Shown here piece by piece: positions 1 through 7,601 of a stretch of DNA of 64,000 bases (its first letter is position 1; each line of letters starts with the position of its first letter). Both the position numbers and the translations under genes were made by a program. The notes beneath the pieces were generated by a model. That model searched no databases and was not told the origin of the DNA. It was given only the letters and a program-made list of their open reading frames with translations. The stretch is from Streptomyces flavofungini. GTDB taxonomy: Bacteria; Actinomycetota; Actinomycetes; Streptomycetales; Streptomycetaceae. The DNA is taken from the NCBI RefSeq assembly GCF_030388665.1, contig NZ_CP128846.1:5468501-5532500 (forward strand). The letters are read 5' to 3'.

Positions 1-424
1 GAAGAGTTCACAAGATCCCGTCCGATCTGCTTGATCGGGCGGGATCTTGGCGTTTCCAGAGTCTGTGTCCGAGGTGGCGGGCCTCAGTTGTAGTGCGTCG
101 CCAGTTGTAGTGCGTCGCCATGGACCGGATCGTCGCGGCGATCCGAGCCCGCCGCTCTCACCCGGAGTTTCAGCTCGGCCGCCGGCGTGCCCCGCCTCGC
201 CGTGGACCGGCCCGGCCACCGCGCAGTGGTCGTCGTACCGGGTCGGCAAGCGCACCGGCACCCTCTTCCCGCCGGTCACAGGAAGCTTCGGCCCCACGTC
301 GGTGCCGAAGATCGCGTCCCGGTCGAAATATCGGGCGGGATCTTGTTCGTTGTGCCGTACGTACGTCGGCCAAGCGTCCCGCGTACGTCGGCCATTGACG
401 TGATGACACAAGGAGATCTCCCGG
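1..424. other. Gene-poor window edge with repeats and possible coding remnant
   Basis: No convincing intact gene lies here. The stretch holds a terminator-like hairpin at 11-49, a 17-bp tandem duplication at 86-102/103-119, a 16-bp perfect direct repeat at 34-49 and 330-345, and a 12-bp repeat at 361-372 and 383-394. A minus-strand frame between about 360 and 100 reads like coding sequence (for example the stretch RYFDRDAIFGTDVGPKLP) but has no clear start or end and I cannot assign a family. It may be an eroded gene. The last 15 bases contain the AAGGAG ribosome binding site of the next gene. Confidence 0.5.
11..49. terminator. Strong hairpin, probable terminator of a gene left of the window
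   Basis: Left arm 11-27 and right arm 33-49 pair over 17 positions with one T.G wobble around a 5-base loop. It lies at the very edge of the window, so the gene it would terminate is not visible. Confidence 0.6.
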
Positions 425-1273
425 ATGTGGAACGGTGACGGACTCGACCTCGACGCCTATCTGGCGCACCTGGGGCACGAGGGGGACCGCTCGCCTTCGC
501 TCGCGACGCTGCGCGCCCTGCACCGGGCCCATGTGCTCTCCGTGCGCTGGGAGAACATCGAGGCCGTGCTGCGCAAGTACCGGCCGCTCGACCTGGAGTC
601 CGTCCAGGCCAAGCTGATCGGCAGCCGTCGCGGCGGGACCTGCTTCGAGCACGTCACCCTCTACGCGGCCGCCCTGGAACGCCTCGGCTTCCGGTTCGTC
701 GTGGTGCAGGGGCGGGTGCAGATGGGCGAGACGAGGATCAGGCCCGAGACGCACGCAGCGGTGATCGTGGAGCTGGACGGGAAGCGCTGGCTCAGTGACG
801 TCGGGTTCGGGGCCAGCCCGCTGGAGCCCATCGAGCTGACCGACGCGACGGACGTGACGGACGGCACCTGGGCGTACCGGCTGCGGCGGCAGGAGGTCAC
901 GCCCGGCGCCGACGGGTGGGCGCTGTACCAGCCCGCGGGCAAGGGCCAGACCGACAACTCCGGCGACGGCTGGATGGTCCGGCACACCTTCACGCTCCAC
1001 CCGCAGTACCCCACCGACCTGCGCGTCACCAACCACTTCGGGGCCAGCAGCCGCCACTCGGCCTTCAGCGACCGCGTCTTCGTGCAGCGCCTGCACCCCG
1101 ACCGGCTGCACCTCTTGGACAACCGGCGGCTGACCACGGTCACGCCGGGGCGGCCGGGCCCGTCGGAGAGCCGGGAGCTCGCACCGCACGAGGTGCCCGG
1201 CGTGCTCGCCGAGGTCTTCGGGATCGAGCTGTCGGCGGAGGACGTCGAGCTGCTGCTGCCCAAGCTGGTCTGA
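425..1273 (+). CDS. nat: Arylamine N-acetyltransferase
   Basis: Cytosolic enzyme that transfers an acetyl group from acetyl-CoA to arylamines, arylhydrazines or amide-synthase-type substrates. The 282-residue protein has the usual NAT length. The family's catalytic triad is visible: Cys73 in RRGGTCFE, His110 in THAAVIVEL, and Asp125 in LSDVGFG. The start is supported by AAGGAG at 411-416, eight bases upstream of ATG. It stands alone; the next gene is convergent and ends 50 bases downstream. There are no biosynthetic genes nearby, so a role in drug or arylamine detoxification is more likely than an ansamycin-type amide synthase. The family is certain, the natural substrate unknown. Confidence 0.93.
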   Translation: MWNGDGLDLDAYLAHLGHEGDRSPSLATLRALHRAHVLSVRWENIEAVLRKYRPLDLESVQAKLIGSRRGGTCFEHVTLYAAALERLGFRFVVVQGRVQMGETRIRPETHAAVIVELDGKRWLSDVGFGASPLEPIELTDATDVTDGTWAYRLRRQEVTPGADGWALYQPAGKGQTDNSGDGWMVRHTFTLHPQYPTDLRVTNHFGASSRHSAFSDRVFVQRLHPDRLHLLDNRRLTTVTPGRPGPSESRELAPHEVPGVLAEVFGIELSAEDVELLLPKLV

Positions 1274-1323
1274 GGCGGCCGCCCCGGCCGTCACCCCCGG
1301 GGGTACGTCACTCCGGAAGTACG

Positions 1324-2286
1324 TCACTCCGGGAGTACGGCGAGAGTCAGGCCGCGCAGCCGGGACGGGGCCGAGACGACCTCGTACGACGTGATCCTGC
1401 CCGACCGCACCGTGAGGGTGAGGGCGAGCAGGAGGCGGCCGCGCGGGGCCACGACGATGCCGGGGGCGCCGTCGAGCAGGAGCACGGCCGCGTGCCGGGC
1501 GTTGCGGGCGAGCAGGACCGTCTCGCGGGCCACGGCGTCGGCGCCGTGGAGCTCGGTGGCGGCGCCCGGCGGGAGGGCCGCCGGGTCGGCGCGGCGGACG
1601 ACGTCCGGGGCGAGGACGGTCAGGAGGGCGTCGATGTCGCCGCCGCGGGCCGCGGCGAGGAAGGCCTCGACGGCCCGCCGGTGTCCGGTGGGGGCCGTGT
1701 CCGGGACGTCCGGGGTGCCGCGCACCTTGGCGCGGGCGCGGCTCGCCAGCTTCTTCGTGGCCGTGGGCGAGCGCTCCACGATGGCCGCGATCCGGTCGAA
1801 GGGCACGGCGAAGGAGTCGTGCAGCACGAAGGCGACCCGCTCGGCCGGGCCCAGGGTGGCGAGGACCACGAGCAGGGCGCGGCCCACCGACTCGATCAGG
1901 AGCGCCTCCTCCTCGGGGGTGTGCGCCTCGGCGGCGGCGATGTGGTCGGGGACGCGGCCGCCGACGAAGTCCTCCCTGCGCGTCCCGCGGGTGCGGAGCA
2001 TGTCCAGGCAGACGCGGGAGACGACGGTCGTCAGCCAGGCGGGCAGGTTCTCCACCGGCTCGGGGCGACCGGCGGCCGGATCGGGGCGACCGGCGGCCGG
2101 ATCGGGGTCACCGTGGGCCGGGCCGGGGCGCTCGGAGGTGCGGGCGGCCGTGCGGCTCAGGCGCAGCCAGGTCTCCTGCACCGCGTCGTCCGCCTCGTGC
2201 AGCGAGCCGAGCATGCGGTAGGCGATGCTCCGCAGCTGCCCGCGCTGCGCCTCGAAGCGGTCCGCGAGGCCGGTCTGCTCGTCCAT
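1324..2286 (-). CDS. ECF41-family RNA polymerase sigma factor (SigJ-like)
   Basis: The 320-residue protein has an N-terminal sigma-70 region 2 (about residues 10-80; FEAQRGQLRSIAYRMLGS, then DDAVQETWLRL), region 4 (about 125-180; GPAERVAFVLHDSF) and a C-terminal SnoaL/NTF2-like domain (about 195-310) carrying the family's NPDVV-type variant 'LAPDVVRRADP'. In ECF41 sigma factors this fused domain replaces an anti-sigma factor. The linker between regions 2 and 4 has been expanded by a 21-bp in-frame tandem repeat (GRPDPAA units). It is divergent from an FMN-reductase-type gene, and ECF41 genes usually neighbour oxidoreductase, epimerase or carboxymuconolactone decarboxylase genes. An ECF41-type promoter at 2323-2349 points at this gene, suggesting autoregulation. 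Confidence 0.9.
   Translation of the reverse strand: MDEQTGLADRFEAQRGQLRSIAYRMLGSLHEADDAVQETWLRLSRTAARTSERPGPAHGDPDPAAGRPDPAAGRPEPVENLPAWLTTVVSRVCLDMLRTRGTRREDFVGGRVPDHIAAAEAHTPEEEALLIESVGRALLVVLATLGPAERVAFVLHDSFAVPFDRIAAIVERSPTATKKLASRARAKVRGTPDVPDTAPTGHRRAVEAFLAAARGGDIDALLTVLAPDVVRRADPAALPPGAATELHGADAVARETVLLARNARHAAVLLLDGAPGIVVAPRGRLLLALTLTVRSGRITSYEVVSAPSRLRGLTLAVLPE
2060..2122. repeat. In-frame 21-bp tandem repeat, three copies, in sigma factor linker
   Basis: Units 2060-2080 and 2081-2101 are identical and 2102-2122 is diverged. They encode seven-residue GRPDPAA units on the minus strand, in the linker between sigma regions 2 and 4. Because the period is a multiple of three, copy number can change without breaking the frame. 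Confidence 0.9.
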
Positions 2287-2322
2287 CGGTCACCTTTCCC
2301 CGGCTTGCTCCGTCACCTCCAT

Positions 2323-2349
2323 GACGAACCGGACCACGGGGATGTGACA
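2323..2349 (-). promoter_or_regulatory. ECF41-type promoter of the sigma factor gene
   Basis: On the minus strand the sequence reads TGTCACA (2349-2343), a 16-base spacer, then CGTC (2326-2323). This matches the -35/-10 signature described for ECF41 sigma factors. The expected start of transcription lies about 30 bases upstream of the sigma factor ATG at 2286. The same two elements with the same spacing occur before the AhpD-like gene at 48661. Confidence 0.75.
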
Positions 2350-2363
2350 GGAGATGAGTCGAC

Positions 2364-3098
2364 GTGAGCGACATGGGTGACGTCAGGGCGGGGCTGCTGC
2401 ATCTGGACTCCAGTGCCGACCGGCGCGGGGGGTCCGTGACGCGGACGCTGACCGGGCTGTTCGCGCGGAGCTGGCGGGAGCGGTACGGGGACGCCGGATA
2501 CCGCTACCGGGACCTGGCCGCCGAGCCGGTGCCCCTGGTGGGGCCCGGCTACGTCGCGCTCGGGACGCGCACGGAACGGCAGGGCGCCGTACCGCTCGCG
2601 AAGGTGGCCGCGCTGGCCGAGGGCGCCGACGAGGAGCGGGAGTGGGCGCTGACGCTGCCGCTGGTCGAGGAGGTGCGGGCGGCGGGGACCGTGCTGATCG
2701 GGGTCCCCATGTACAACTTCGGGGTGCCCGCGGCGCTGAAGGCGTGGATCGACCGGGTGTCGTTCCCGGGGGTGTACACCGACCCGGACAGCGGGCGGCC
2801 GCTGCTCGGCGGGACGCGGGTCGTCGTGGTCGCCGCGTGCGGCGGTGGCTACGGGCCGGGGACGCCGCGCGAGGACTGCGACTTCCAGGTGCCCTACTTG
2901 CGGTCGTTCTTCGGTGCCCTCGGGGTGGCCGACGAGGAGCTGCACGTCGTGCGGGCCGAGCTGACGCGGGCCGGGGACATTCCCGCGCTCGCCCCGTTCA
3001 AGGACCTCGCGGCGGACTCGCTGGCGGCGGCGCGGGCGGCGGTCGCCGAGCTCGCCGTACGCCCTTACGGCGGGCGTCCGGCCGCTCTCCACATGTGA
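2364..3098 (+). CDS. FMN-dependent NADH azoreductase / quinone reductase family protein
   Basis: A flavodoxin-fold protein of 244 residues, similar in layout to AcpD/AzoR, which use NAD(P)H and FMN to reduce azo dyes and quinones in the cytosol. Visible family features are the N-terminal strand and phosphate-loop region LLHLDSSADRRGGSVTRTL and the conserved block GVPMYNFGVPAALKAWIDR at about residues 112-130 followed by FPGVYTD. The GTG start is preceded by AGGAG at 2349-2353; an ATG nine bases further in is also possible. It is divergent from the ECF41 sigma factor and shares its 77-bp control region, so it may be part of the same redox response. The substrate is not known. Confidence 0.82.
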   Translation: MSDMGDVRAGLLHLDSSADRRGGSVTRTLTGLFARSWRERYGDAGYRYRDLAAEPVPLVGPGYVALGTRTERQGAVPLAKVAALAEGADEEREWALTLPLVEEVRAAGTVLIGVPMYNFGVPAALKAWIDRVSFPGVYTDPDSGRPLLGGTRVVVVAACGGGYGPGTPREDCDFQVPYLRSFFGALGVADEELHVVRAELTRAGDIPALAPFKDLAADSLAAARAAVAELAVRPYGGRPAALHM

Positions 3099-3126
3099 GG
3101 AATGTCCTGATCGATACATTTGAGGC

Positions 3127-3603
3127 ATGTGGAGCAGCCTCGGCGGCCCCGTCAGGGCCGTCGCCGCCGTCTGCGGCACGGCCCTGACGGCCGCGGTCGC
3201 CGGTGGCTGCGCCGAGCACGGCGGCCTGTACGTCGAGGGGCCCGCGCTGCGGCCCTCGCGGATCAGCGGGCCCGTCTACGTCGCCGACGCGCTCGGCTCG
3301 CCGCTGCAGAAACCGGCCGTCATCGGGCTCACCGACGACGTCGCGATGTCCTCGCTGCGCTGGAAGGACTGGGGCGGACCCACCGCGCGCGCCACCGGGA
3401 AGCTGAGCGGCACCTGGTGTCTGCCCGGGTGCTCGCGGGAGCCGTACGCCGCGACCCTGACGCTCAGCGGGGTGGAGCGGCAGGACGAGGCCGCGTACGC
3501 CTACCGGCGGGCGACCGTCGAACCGGCCCGGCCCGAGGTGCTGCCGCCCGCCGCGGTGAACGTGCAGTTCCAGGGGATCCGCCTGATGGTGCCCGAGTTC
3601 TGA
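3127..3603 (+). CDS. Putative lipoprotein of unknown function
   Basis: A 158-residue protein with a signal peptide ending in a lipobox-like sequence (TAAVAGGC, Cys at about residue 28), so it is probably anchored to the outer face of the membrane. The mature part has two cysteines in a close WCLPGC motif near residue 99, which could form a disulfide. I do not recognise the fold. It ends six bases before the sensor kinase gene that follows, so the two are almost certainly cotranscribed, and it could act as an accessory sensor or modulator of that kinase. This functional link is inference only. Confidence 0.75.
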   Translation: MWSSLGGPVRAVAAVCGTALTAAVAGGCAEHGGLYVEGPALRPSRISGPVYVADALGSPLQKPAVIGLTDDVAMSSLRWKDWGGPTARATGKLSGTWCLPGCSREPYAATLTLSGVERQDEAAYAYRRATVEPARPEVLPPAAVNVQFQGIRLMVPEF

Positions 3604-3609
3604 GCCGCC

Positions 3610-4842
3610 ATGGGGCTGCGGACGAAGATCGGGATCGCCATCGCGGGCACGGCCGCCGTGGTGTCGGTCGTGATCGGTCTCCTCGTGCACCACCGGACGG
3701 TCGAGGCGCAGTACGCGAGCGCCCGCAGCCAGGCCAGGGACCGGTTGCAGACCGCCGTGCAGGACCACGCCGCGGGGATCGACAGCGACCGCACCCTGAT
3801 CGACCCGCCCGACCTGCCGAAGCCGCTCGCCGACGCCGTGCGGCAGGGGCACTGGGGCAGCTATCTCGACTGGGGCGGGAAGGTGCCGCAGATGTGGGCG
3901 GCCAGCGTGTACCGCGACGAGGTCGTCGCCCTGAAGCGGCCCTACGAGCGCGAGGCCGAGACCGTCCGCGGCCTCGACCGGGTGCTGTGGATCTCCGGCG
4001 CCATCGGGACGGCCCTCGCCTGCGTCGCCGGGCTCGTCGTCGCGACCCGGCTCGGGCGGCGCCTCACCGCGTCCGCGGACACCGCGCAGCGCATCGCCGA
4101 CGGGGATCTGGCCGCGCGCCTGCCGCTGCGCGGCCAGGACGAGATCACCAAGCTGGCCGCCGCCGTGAACACCATGGCGGACGCGCTCGCCGGGCGGCTG
4201 CGGGCCGAGCGCGAGGTCACCGCCAACATCGCCCACGAGCTGCGCACTCCGGTCGCGGGGATGGTCACCGCCGCCGGGCTGCTTCCGCCCGGGCGCCCCA
4301 CCGAGCTGGTGCGGGAGTCCGCCGCGCGGTTGCGGGAGCTGGTCGACGACGTGATCGAGGTGGCTCGGCTCGACGGCGCGGGGGAGGAGGTGCGGGCCGA
4401 GGTGCGCGGGGTGACGGAGGTGGTGCGGCGGGCCGTCGCGGGGGTCCGGGGGGCTGCCGGGGGTGGCGGCGCGGGCGGGGTGCGGGTGGAGGTGGTGCGG
4501 GACGTGTCCGTCGAGACCGATCCCCGGCGGGTGGAGCGGATTCTCGTCAACCTGGTCACCAACGCGCTGCGGCACGGGCGGGCGCCGGTGGTGGTGGAGG
4601 TCGACGGGGGTGTGGTGCGGGTGCGGGACGCCGGGGGCGGGTTCCCGCGGGGGTTGCTCGCGGGTGGGCCGCAGCGGTTCCGCACGGGGGCGGAGGGGAC
4701 CGGTCTCGGGCTCGGGCTCACCATCGCGGTGGGGCAGGCGCGGGTGCTGGGGGCGTCGTTGCGGTTCGCCAATCCGGCGGGGGGCGGGGCCCTCGCCGAG
4801 CTGGATCTCACGGGGGCCGTGGTGCGGGACGGCGCCGGTTAG
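3610..4842 (+). CDS. Membrane sensor histidine kinase without adjacent response regulator
   Basis: A 410-residue membrane kinase of the classic two-transmembrane layout. One helix is at about 8-25, an extracytoplasmic loop of roughly 100 residues follows, then a second helix at about 126-148, HAMP at about 149-200, HisKA with the phospho-acceptor His209 in ANIAHELRTP, and HATPase_c with the N box NLVTNALRHG and G box TGLGLGLTIAV. It follows the lipoprotein gene by six bases and abuts a convergent GNAT gene with no gap. No response regulator is adjacent, which is unusual for Streptomyces kinases of this class. The partner may be encoded elsewhere. Confidence 0.9.
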   Translation: MGLRTKIGIAIAGTAAVVSVVIGLLVHHRTVEAQYASARSQARDRLQTAVQDHAAGIDSDRTLIDPPDLPKPLADAVRQGHWGSYLDWGGKVPQMWAASVYRDEVVALKRPYEREAETVRGLDRVLWISGAIGTALACVAGLVVATRLGRRLTASADTAQRIADGDLAARLPLRGQDEITKLAAAVNTMADALAGRLRAEREVTANIAHELRTPVAGMVTAAGLLPPGRPTELVRESAARLRELVDDVIEVARLDGAGEEVRAEVRGVTEVVRRAVAGVRGAAGGGGAGGVRVEVVRDVSVETDPRRVERILVNLVTNALRHGRAPVVVEVDGGVVRVRDAGGGFPRGLLAGGPQRFRTGAEGTGLGLGLTIAVGQARVLGASLRFANPAGGGALAELDLTGAVVRDGAG

Positions 4843-5331
4843 CTAGCGCAGCGGCTTGGCGAAGCAGCGGCTCAGGGGGCTGTCGCGGTAGTGGCCGAAC
4901 TTGGGGCAGGGTTCGTAGGCGGTGGAGGTGTAGAGGGCGATGGCCTCGGGCTGCTTGGTGCCGGTTTCGAGGACCATGCGGATGCGGCCCGCCTCGCGGG
5001 CGTCGGTCTCCAGGGCGGCGAGGATGCGGCGGGCGAGGCCGAGGCCCCGGGCCTCCGGGGTGACGTACATGCGCTTGATCTCGGCGTCCCCGTCGGAGTA
5101 CCCCTCGCCGTTCTGGTCCATCGCGCGCCAGCCGCCCGTGGCGAGCGGGGTGCCCGCGTCGTCGTACGCGATCAGGTACAGGCCGTACGGCGGCTTGAAC
5201 ATGGCCGCGTCCAGCGGCGTCGCGTCGCCCTCGTCGCCGTAGCGCTCGGCGTACTCGAGCTGGACGCGGTCGTTGAGCTTGACGGCGTCCGGGTGGTCGA
5301 AGGCGACGGGCTGTATGTTCATGCTCTCCAT
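4843..5331 (-). CDS. GNAT family N-acetyltransferase
   Basis: A 162-residue protein of the GCN5-related acetyltransferase fold. The acetyl-CoA pyrophosphate-binding block is visible as EIKRMYVTPEARGLGLARRIL (motif A, R-x-x-G-L-G-x-A near residues 94-104), followed by the motif B region LETGTKQPEAIALYTSTAYEPC. The acceptor substrate cannot be read from the sequence. It is convergent with the sensor kinase gene with no spacer between their stop codons, and divergent from exonuclease III with a 72-bp gap. A second ATG three codons in is an alternative start. Confidence 0.85.
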   Translation of the reverse strand: MESMNIQPVAFDHPDAVKLNDRVQLEYAERYGDEGDATPLDAAMFKPPYGLYLIAYDDAGTPLATGGWRAMDQNGEGYSDGDAEIKRMYVTPEARGLGLARRILAALETDAREAGRIRMVLETGTKQPEAIALYTSTAYEPCPKFGHYRDSPLSRCFAKPLR

Positions 5332-5403
5332 CGTACTTCTATGCAGGCCGCGGGGGCGGCGGCGGATTCCGGGCGCCTACCAGTGTGCCGGTATCGTGCC
5401 GGG

Positions 5404-6195
5404 ATGCTCACAGTGACCAGCGTGAATGTGAACGGCCTGCGTGCCGCCGCCAAGAAGGGCTTCGTGGAGTGGCTCGCCGGGACCGGCGCGGACGTGCTGT
5501 GCCTGCAGGAGGTGCGGGCCGAGCCGCAGCAGCTCCCGGAGGAGGTCAGGGACCCGGAGGGCTGGTACGTCACGCACGCCCCGGCCGCCGCGAAGGGCCG
5601 CGCGGGGGTGTCGCTGTACACGCGCCGCGAGCCGGAGCGGGTGCGGGTGGGCTTCGGGTCCGAGGAGTTCGACGGCAGCGGGCGGTACGTGGAGGCCGAC
5701 CTGCCGGGCGTCACGGTCGCGAGCCTGTACCTGCCCTCGGGCGAGGTCGGCACCGAGCGGCAGGACGAGAAGGTCCGGTTCATGGCCGAGTTCCTCCTGT
5801 ATCTGAAGGACCTCAAGGAGCGGGCCGCCGCCGACGGGCGCGAGGTCCTGGTCTGCGGCGACTGGAACATCGCCCACCAGGAGGCCGACCTCAGGAACTG
5901 GAAGGGCAACAAGAAGAACTCCGGCTTCCTGCCCGAGGAGCGGGCCTGGATGGGCGAGGTCTTCGAGGACTTCGGCGTCGACGTGATGCGCGCGCTGCAC
6001 CCGGACGTCGAGGGCCCCTACTCCTGGTGGTCCTACCGCGGCCGCGCCTTCGACAACGACACCGGCTGGCGCATCGACTACCACGTGGCGACGCCGGGCC
6101 TCGCCGGCCGCGCCGTCAAGGGGTACGTGGAGCGGGCCGCCACGCACGCCGAGCGCTGGTCGGACCACGCGCCGGTGACGGTCGTCTACGAGTAG
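5404..6195 (+). CDS. xth: Exodeoxyribonuclease III (AP endonuclease)
   Basis: A 263-residue member of the ExoIII/EEP nuclease family that cleaves DNA 5' of abasic sites and removes 3' blocking groups during base excision repair. Active-site blocks are in order: the N-terminal TSVNVNGLRAA, the metal-ligand glutamate in VLCLQEVRAE, GDWNIAHQEADLRN near residue 155, GPYSWWSYRGRAFDNDTGWRIDY, and the C-terminal SDHAPV with the catalytic histidine. The frame is open upstream, but the ATG at 5404 starts exactly where family members begin. It is followed by a strong terminator hairpin, so it is a single-gene unit. Confidence 0.95.
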   Translation: MLTVTSVNVNGLRAAAKKGFVEWLAGTGADVLCLQEVRAEPQQLPEEVRDPEGWYVTHAPAAAKGRAGVSLYTRREPERVRVGFGSEEFDGSGRYVEADLPGVTVASLYLPSGEVGTERQDEKVRFMAEFLLYLKDLKERAAADGREVLVCGDWNIAHQEADLRNWKGNKKNSGFLPEERAWMGEVFEDFGVDVMRALHPDVEGPYSWWSYRGRAFDNDTGWRIDYHVATPGLAGRAVKGYVERAATHAERWSDHAPVTVVYE

Positions 6196-6234
6196 GCCGG
6201 TCGAGCGGACCGGTCGAGCGGGCCGGCGTACGGC

Positions 6235-6266
6235 CGGCCGGGAGCGGGCCGGCCCGCTCCCGGCCG
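6235..6266. terminator. Perfect 32-bp palindrome after xth
   Basis: Positions 6235-6250 and 6251-6266 are perfect reverse complements (16-bp stem, no designed loop), 40 bases downstream of the exonuclease III stop codon. This is a typical GC-rich actinobacterial terminator. Confidence 0.75.
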
Positions 6267-6412
6267 CGAGGGGGACGACCGGCGACCGGTGGGCGAAGTC
6301 GCGGCCAAAAGTCCGGCGGGGGGCTGTCCGGCCGCCGCGTGGCGTGACAGATTGCGGTCGCGCTCATCGTTCATGATGGGCGCGCCAACTGTCGCTCGTG
6401 CGGGGGTGCTTC

Positions 6413-7486
6413 ATGTCCGCTGGTCCTTCCGGAGGTCTTTCCAGACGCGGGCTCCTGACCGGTGCCGCGGGCACGGTGGCGGGCGCGGGGCTCGCGGGGG
6501 TGCTGCCCGCGGCGTACGCGGCCTCCCCGTCAGCCGCGTCGCCCCCGTACGCCACCGGCCCCGGCGTGCCCCCGGGCACCCCGCCCGTCCTCGTCACCGA
6601 GCAGGCGAGCAAGAGGCTCCTCGTGCTCGACCCGCGCCGCCGCGTCTGGGACCCGGCGGCCGAACCGGCCGTCGTGCGCTGGCAGTTCTCGCCCCTCGGT
6701 GACCCCCGCTACCGGGACCTCCGGCCGGAGGCGAGCTGGGTGTACCCGTGCGAGGCGAAGGTGCGCGTGCACCGCAAGCGGACCCTCGTCCTGACCACGG
6801 CGTCGTTCGGGTTCGTGGCCGCCGTCGAGTACCCGAACGGGCGGCGCTACTGGGGCGCGGCGCTCGGCCCCGGCGACGACCTGTTCAACCCGCACAGCGC
6901 GGAGATCCTGCCGGACGGCAACGTGGCGGTGGCGTGCAGCTCCGGCGCGCTCGTGCGCCTCTACGCCGCCTCGCTCGGCCCCGACGCCACGCGGTACGCC
7001 GAGGACCGCCTGAAGGGCGCGCACGGGCTGCACTGGGACCGCGCCCGGCGGGTGCTGTGGGCGCTCGGCGACGACGACCTGGTGGCGTACGCGGTCGGCG
7101 GCACCTCCGCGCGGCCCACGCTGACGCGGACGTCCGTGACCCCGCTGCCGGTCGCCGTGCCCGGAAGGACCGCGGGCGGGCACGACCTGTTCCCCGTCGC
7201 GGGGCGGCCGGGGCGGCTGTGGGTGACGACCAACGCGGCCGTGTTCCAGTACGACCAGCGCCACGGCACCTTCGTCCGCGACTACCCGGGGCACGAGCTG
7301 ATCGACCGGGCGTCGGTGAAGGCCGTCGGCAACGACCCGCGTACCGGGCAGGTCCTCAGCACCGTGCCGGAGAAGGGCCTCGAAGAGACCTGGTGGACCA
7401 CGAAGGTCGGCGTGCACCGGCCCACGGGAACGTACACGCTGGTCAACGGGGGGATCTACAAGGCGCGTTGGTGGCTGCCGCGCTGA
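6413..7486 (+). CDS. Tat-exported protein, probable DUF6528 beta-propeller
   Basis: A 357-residue protein beginning with a twin-arginine signal (SRRGLLTGAAG at about residues 10-20, then a hydrophobic stretch ending in AYA). It is therefore probably exported folded. The mature part is rich in short beta-strand blocks such as VLVTEQASKRLLVLDP, HSAEILPDGNVAVACSSG and GAHGLHWDRARRVLWALGDDDLVAY, which look like propeller blades. I associate this pattern with the DUF6528 family common in Streptomyces, with no known function. ATG 6413 is preferred over an in-frame GTG at 6398 because a G-rich ribosome binding site precedes it. A 17-bp minisatellite begins on its stop codon. Confidence 0.8.
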   Translation: MSAGPSGGLSRRGLLTGAAGTVAGAGLAGVLPAAYAASPSAASPPYATGPGVPPGTPPVLVTEQASKRLLVLDPRRRVWDPAAEPAVVRWQFSPLGDPRYRDLRPEASWVYPCEAKVRVHRKRTLVLTTASFGFVAAVEYPNGRRYWGAALGPGDDLFNPHSAEILPDGNVAVACSSGALVRLYAASLGPDATRYAEDRLKGAHGLHWDRARRVLWALGDDDLVAYAVGGTSARPTLTRTSVTPLPVAVPGRTAGGHDLFPVAGRPGRLWVTTNAAVFQYDQRHGTFVRDYPGHELIDRASVKAVGNDPRTGQVLSTVPEKGLEETWWTTKVGVHRPTGTYTLVNGGIYKARWWLPR

Positions 7487-7551
7487 GCTCAGGGGTGCGC
7501 TGAGCCCAGGGGTGCGCTGGGCCCAGGAGTGCGCTGAGCCCAGGAGTGCGC
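7484..7551. repeat. 17-bp minisatellite, four copies, starting at a stop codon
   Basis: Units lie at 7484-7500, 7501-7517, 7518-7534 and 7535-7551, differing at one to three positions, with a degenerate fifth unit to about 7568. The first three bases of unit 1 are the TGA stop of the preceding Tat-exported protein gene, so every unit begins TGA or TGG. Confidence 0.9.
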
Positions 7552-7601
7552 TGAGCCGCGCCGAGCCCGAGGCCGCCCGAGTCCCGGCCCGCCGGGGCGG
7601 C

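Noticed and set aside
425..1273. Ansamycin amide synthase (RifF-like) rather than an ordinary NAT
   Set aside because: No polyketide synthase or AHBA genes are nearby, so a biosynthetic role is not supported.
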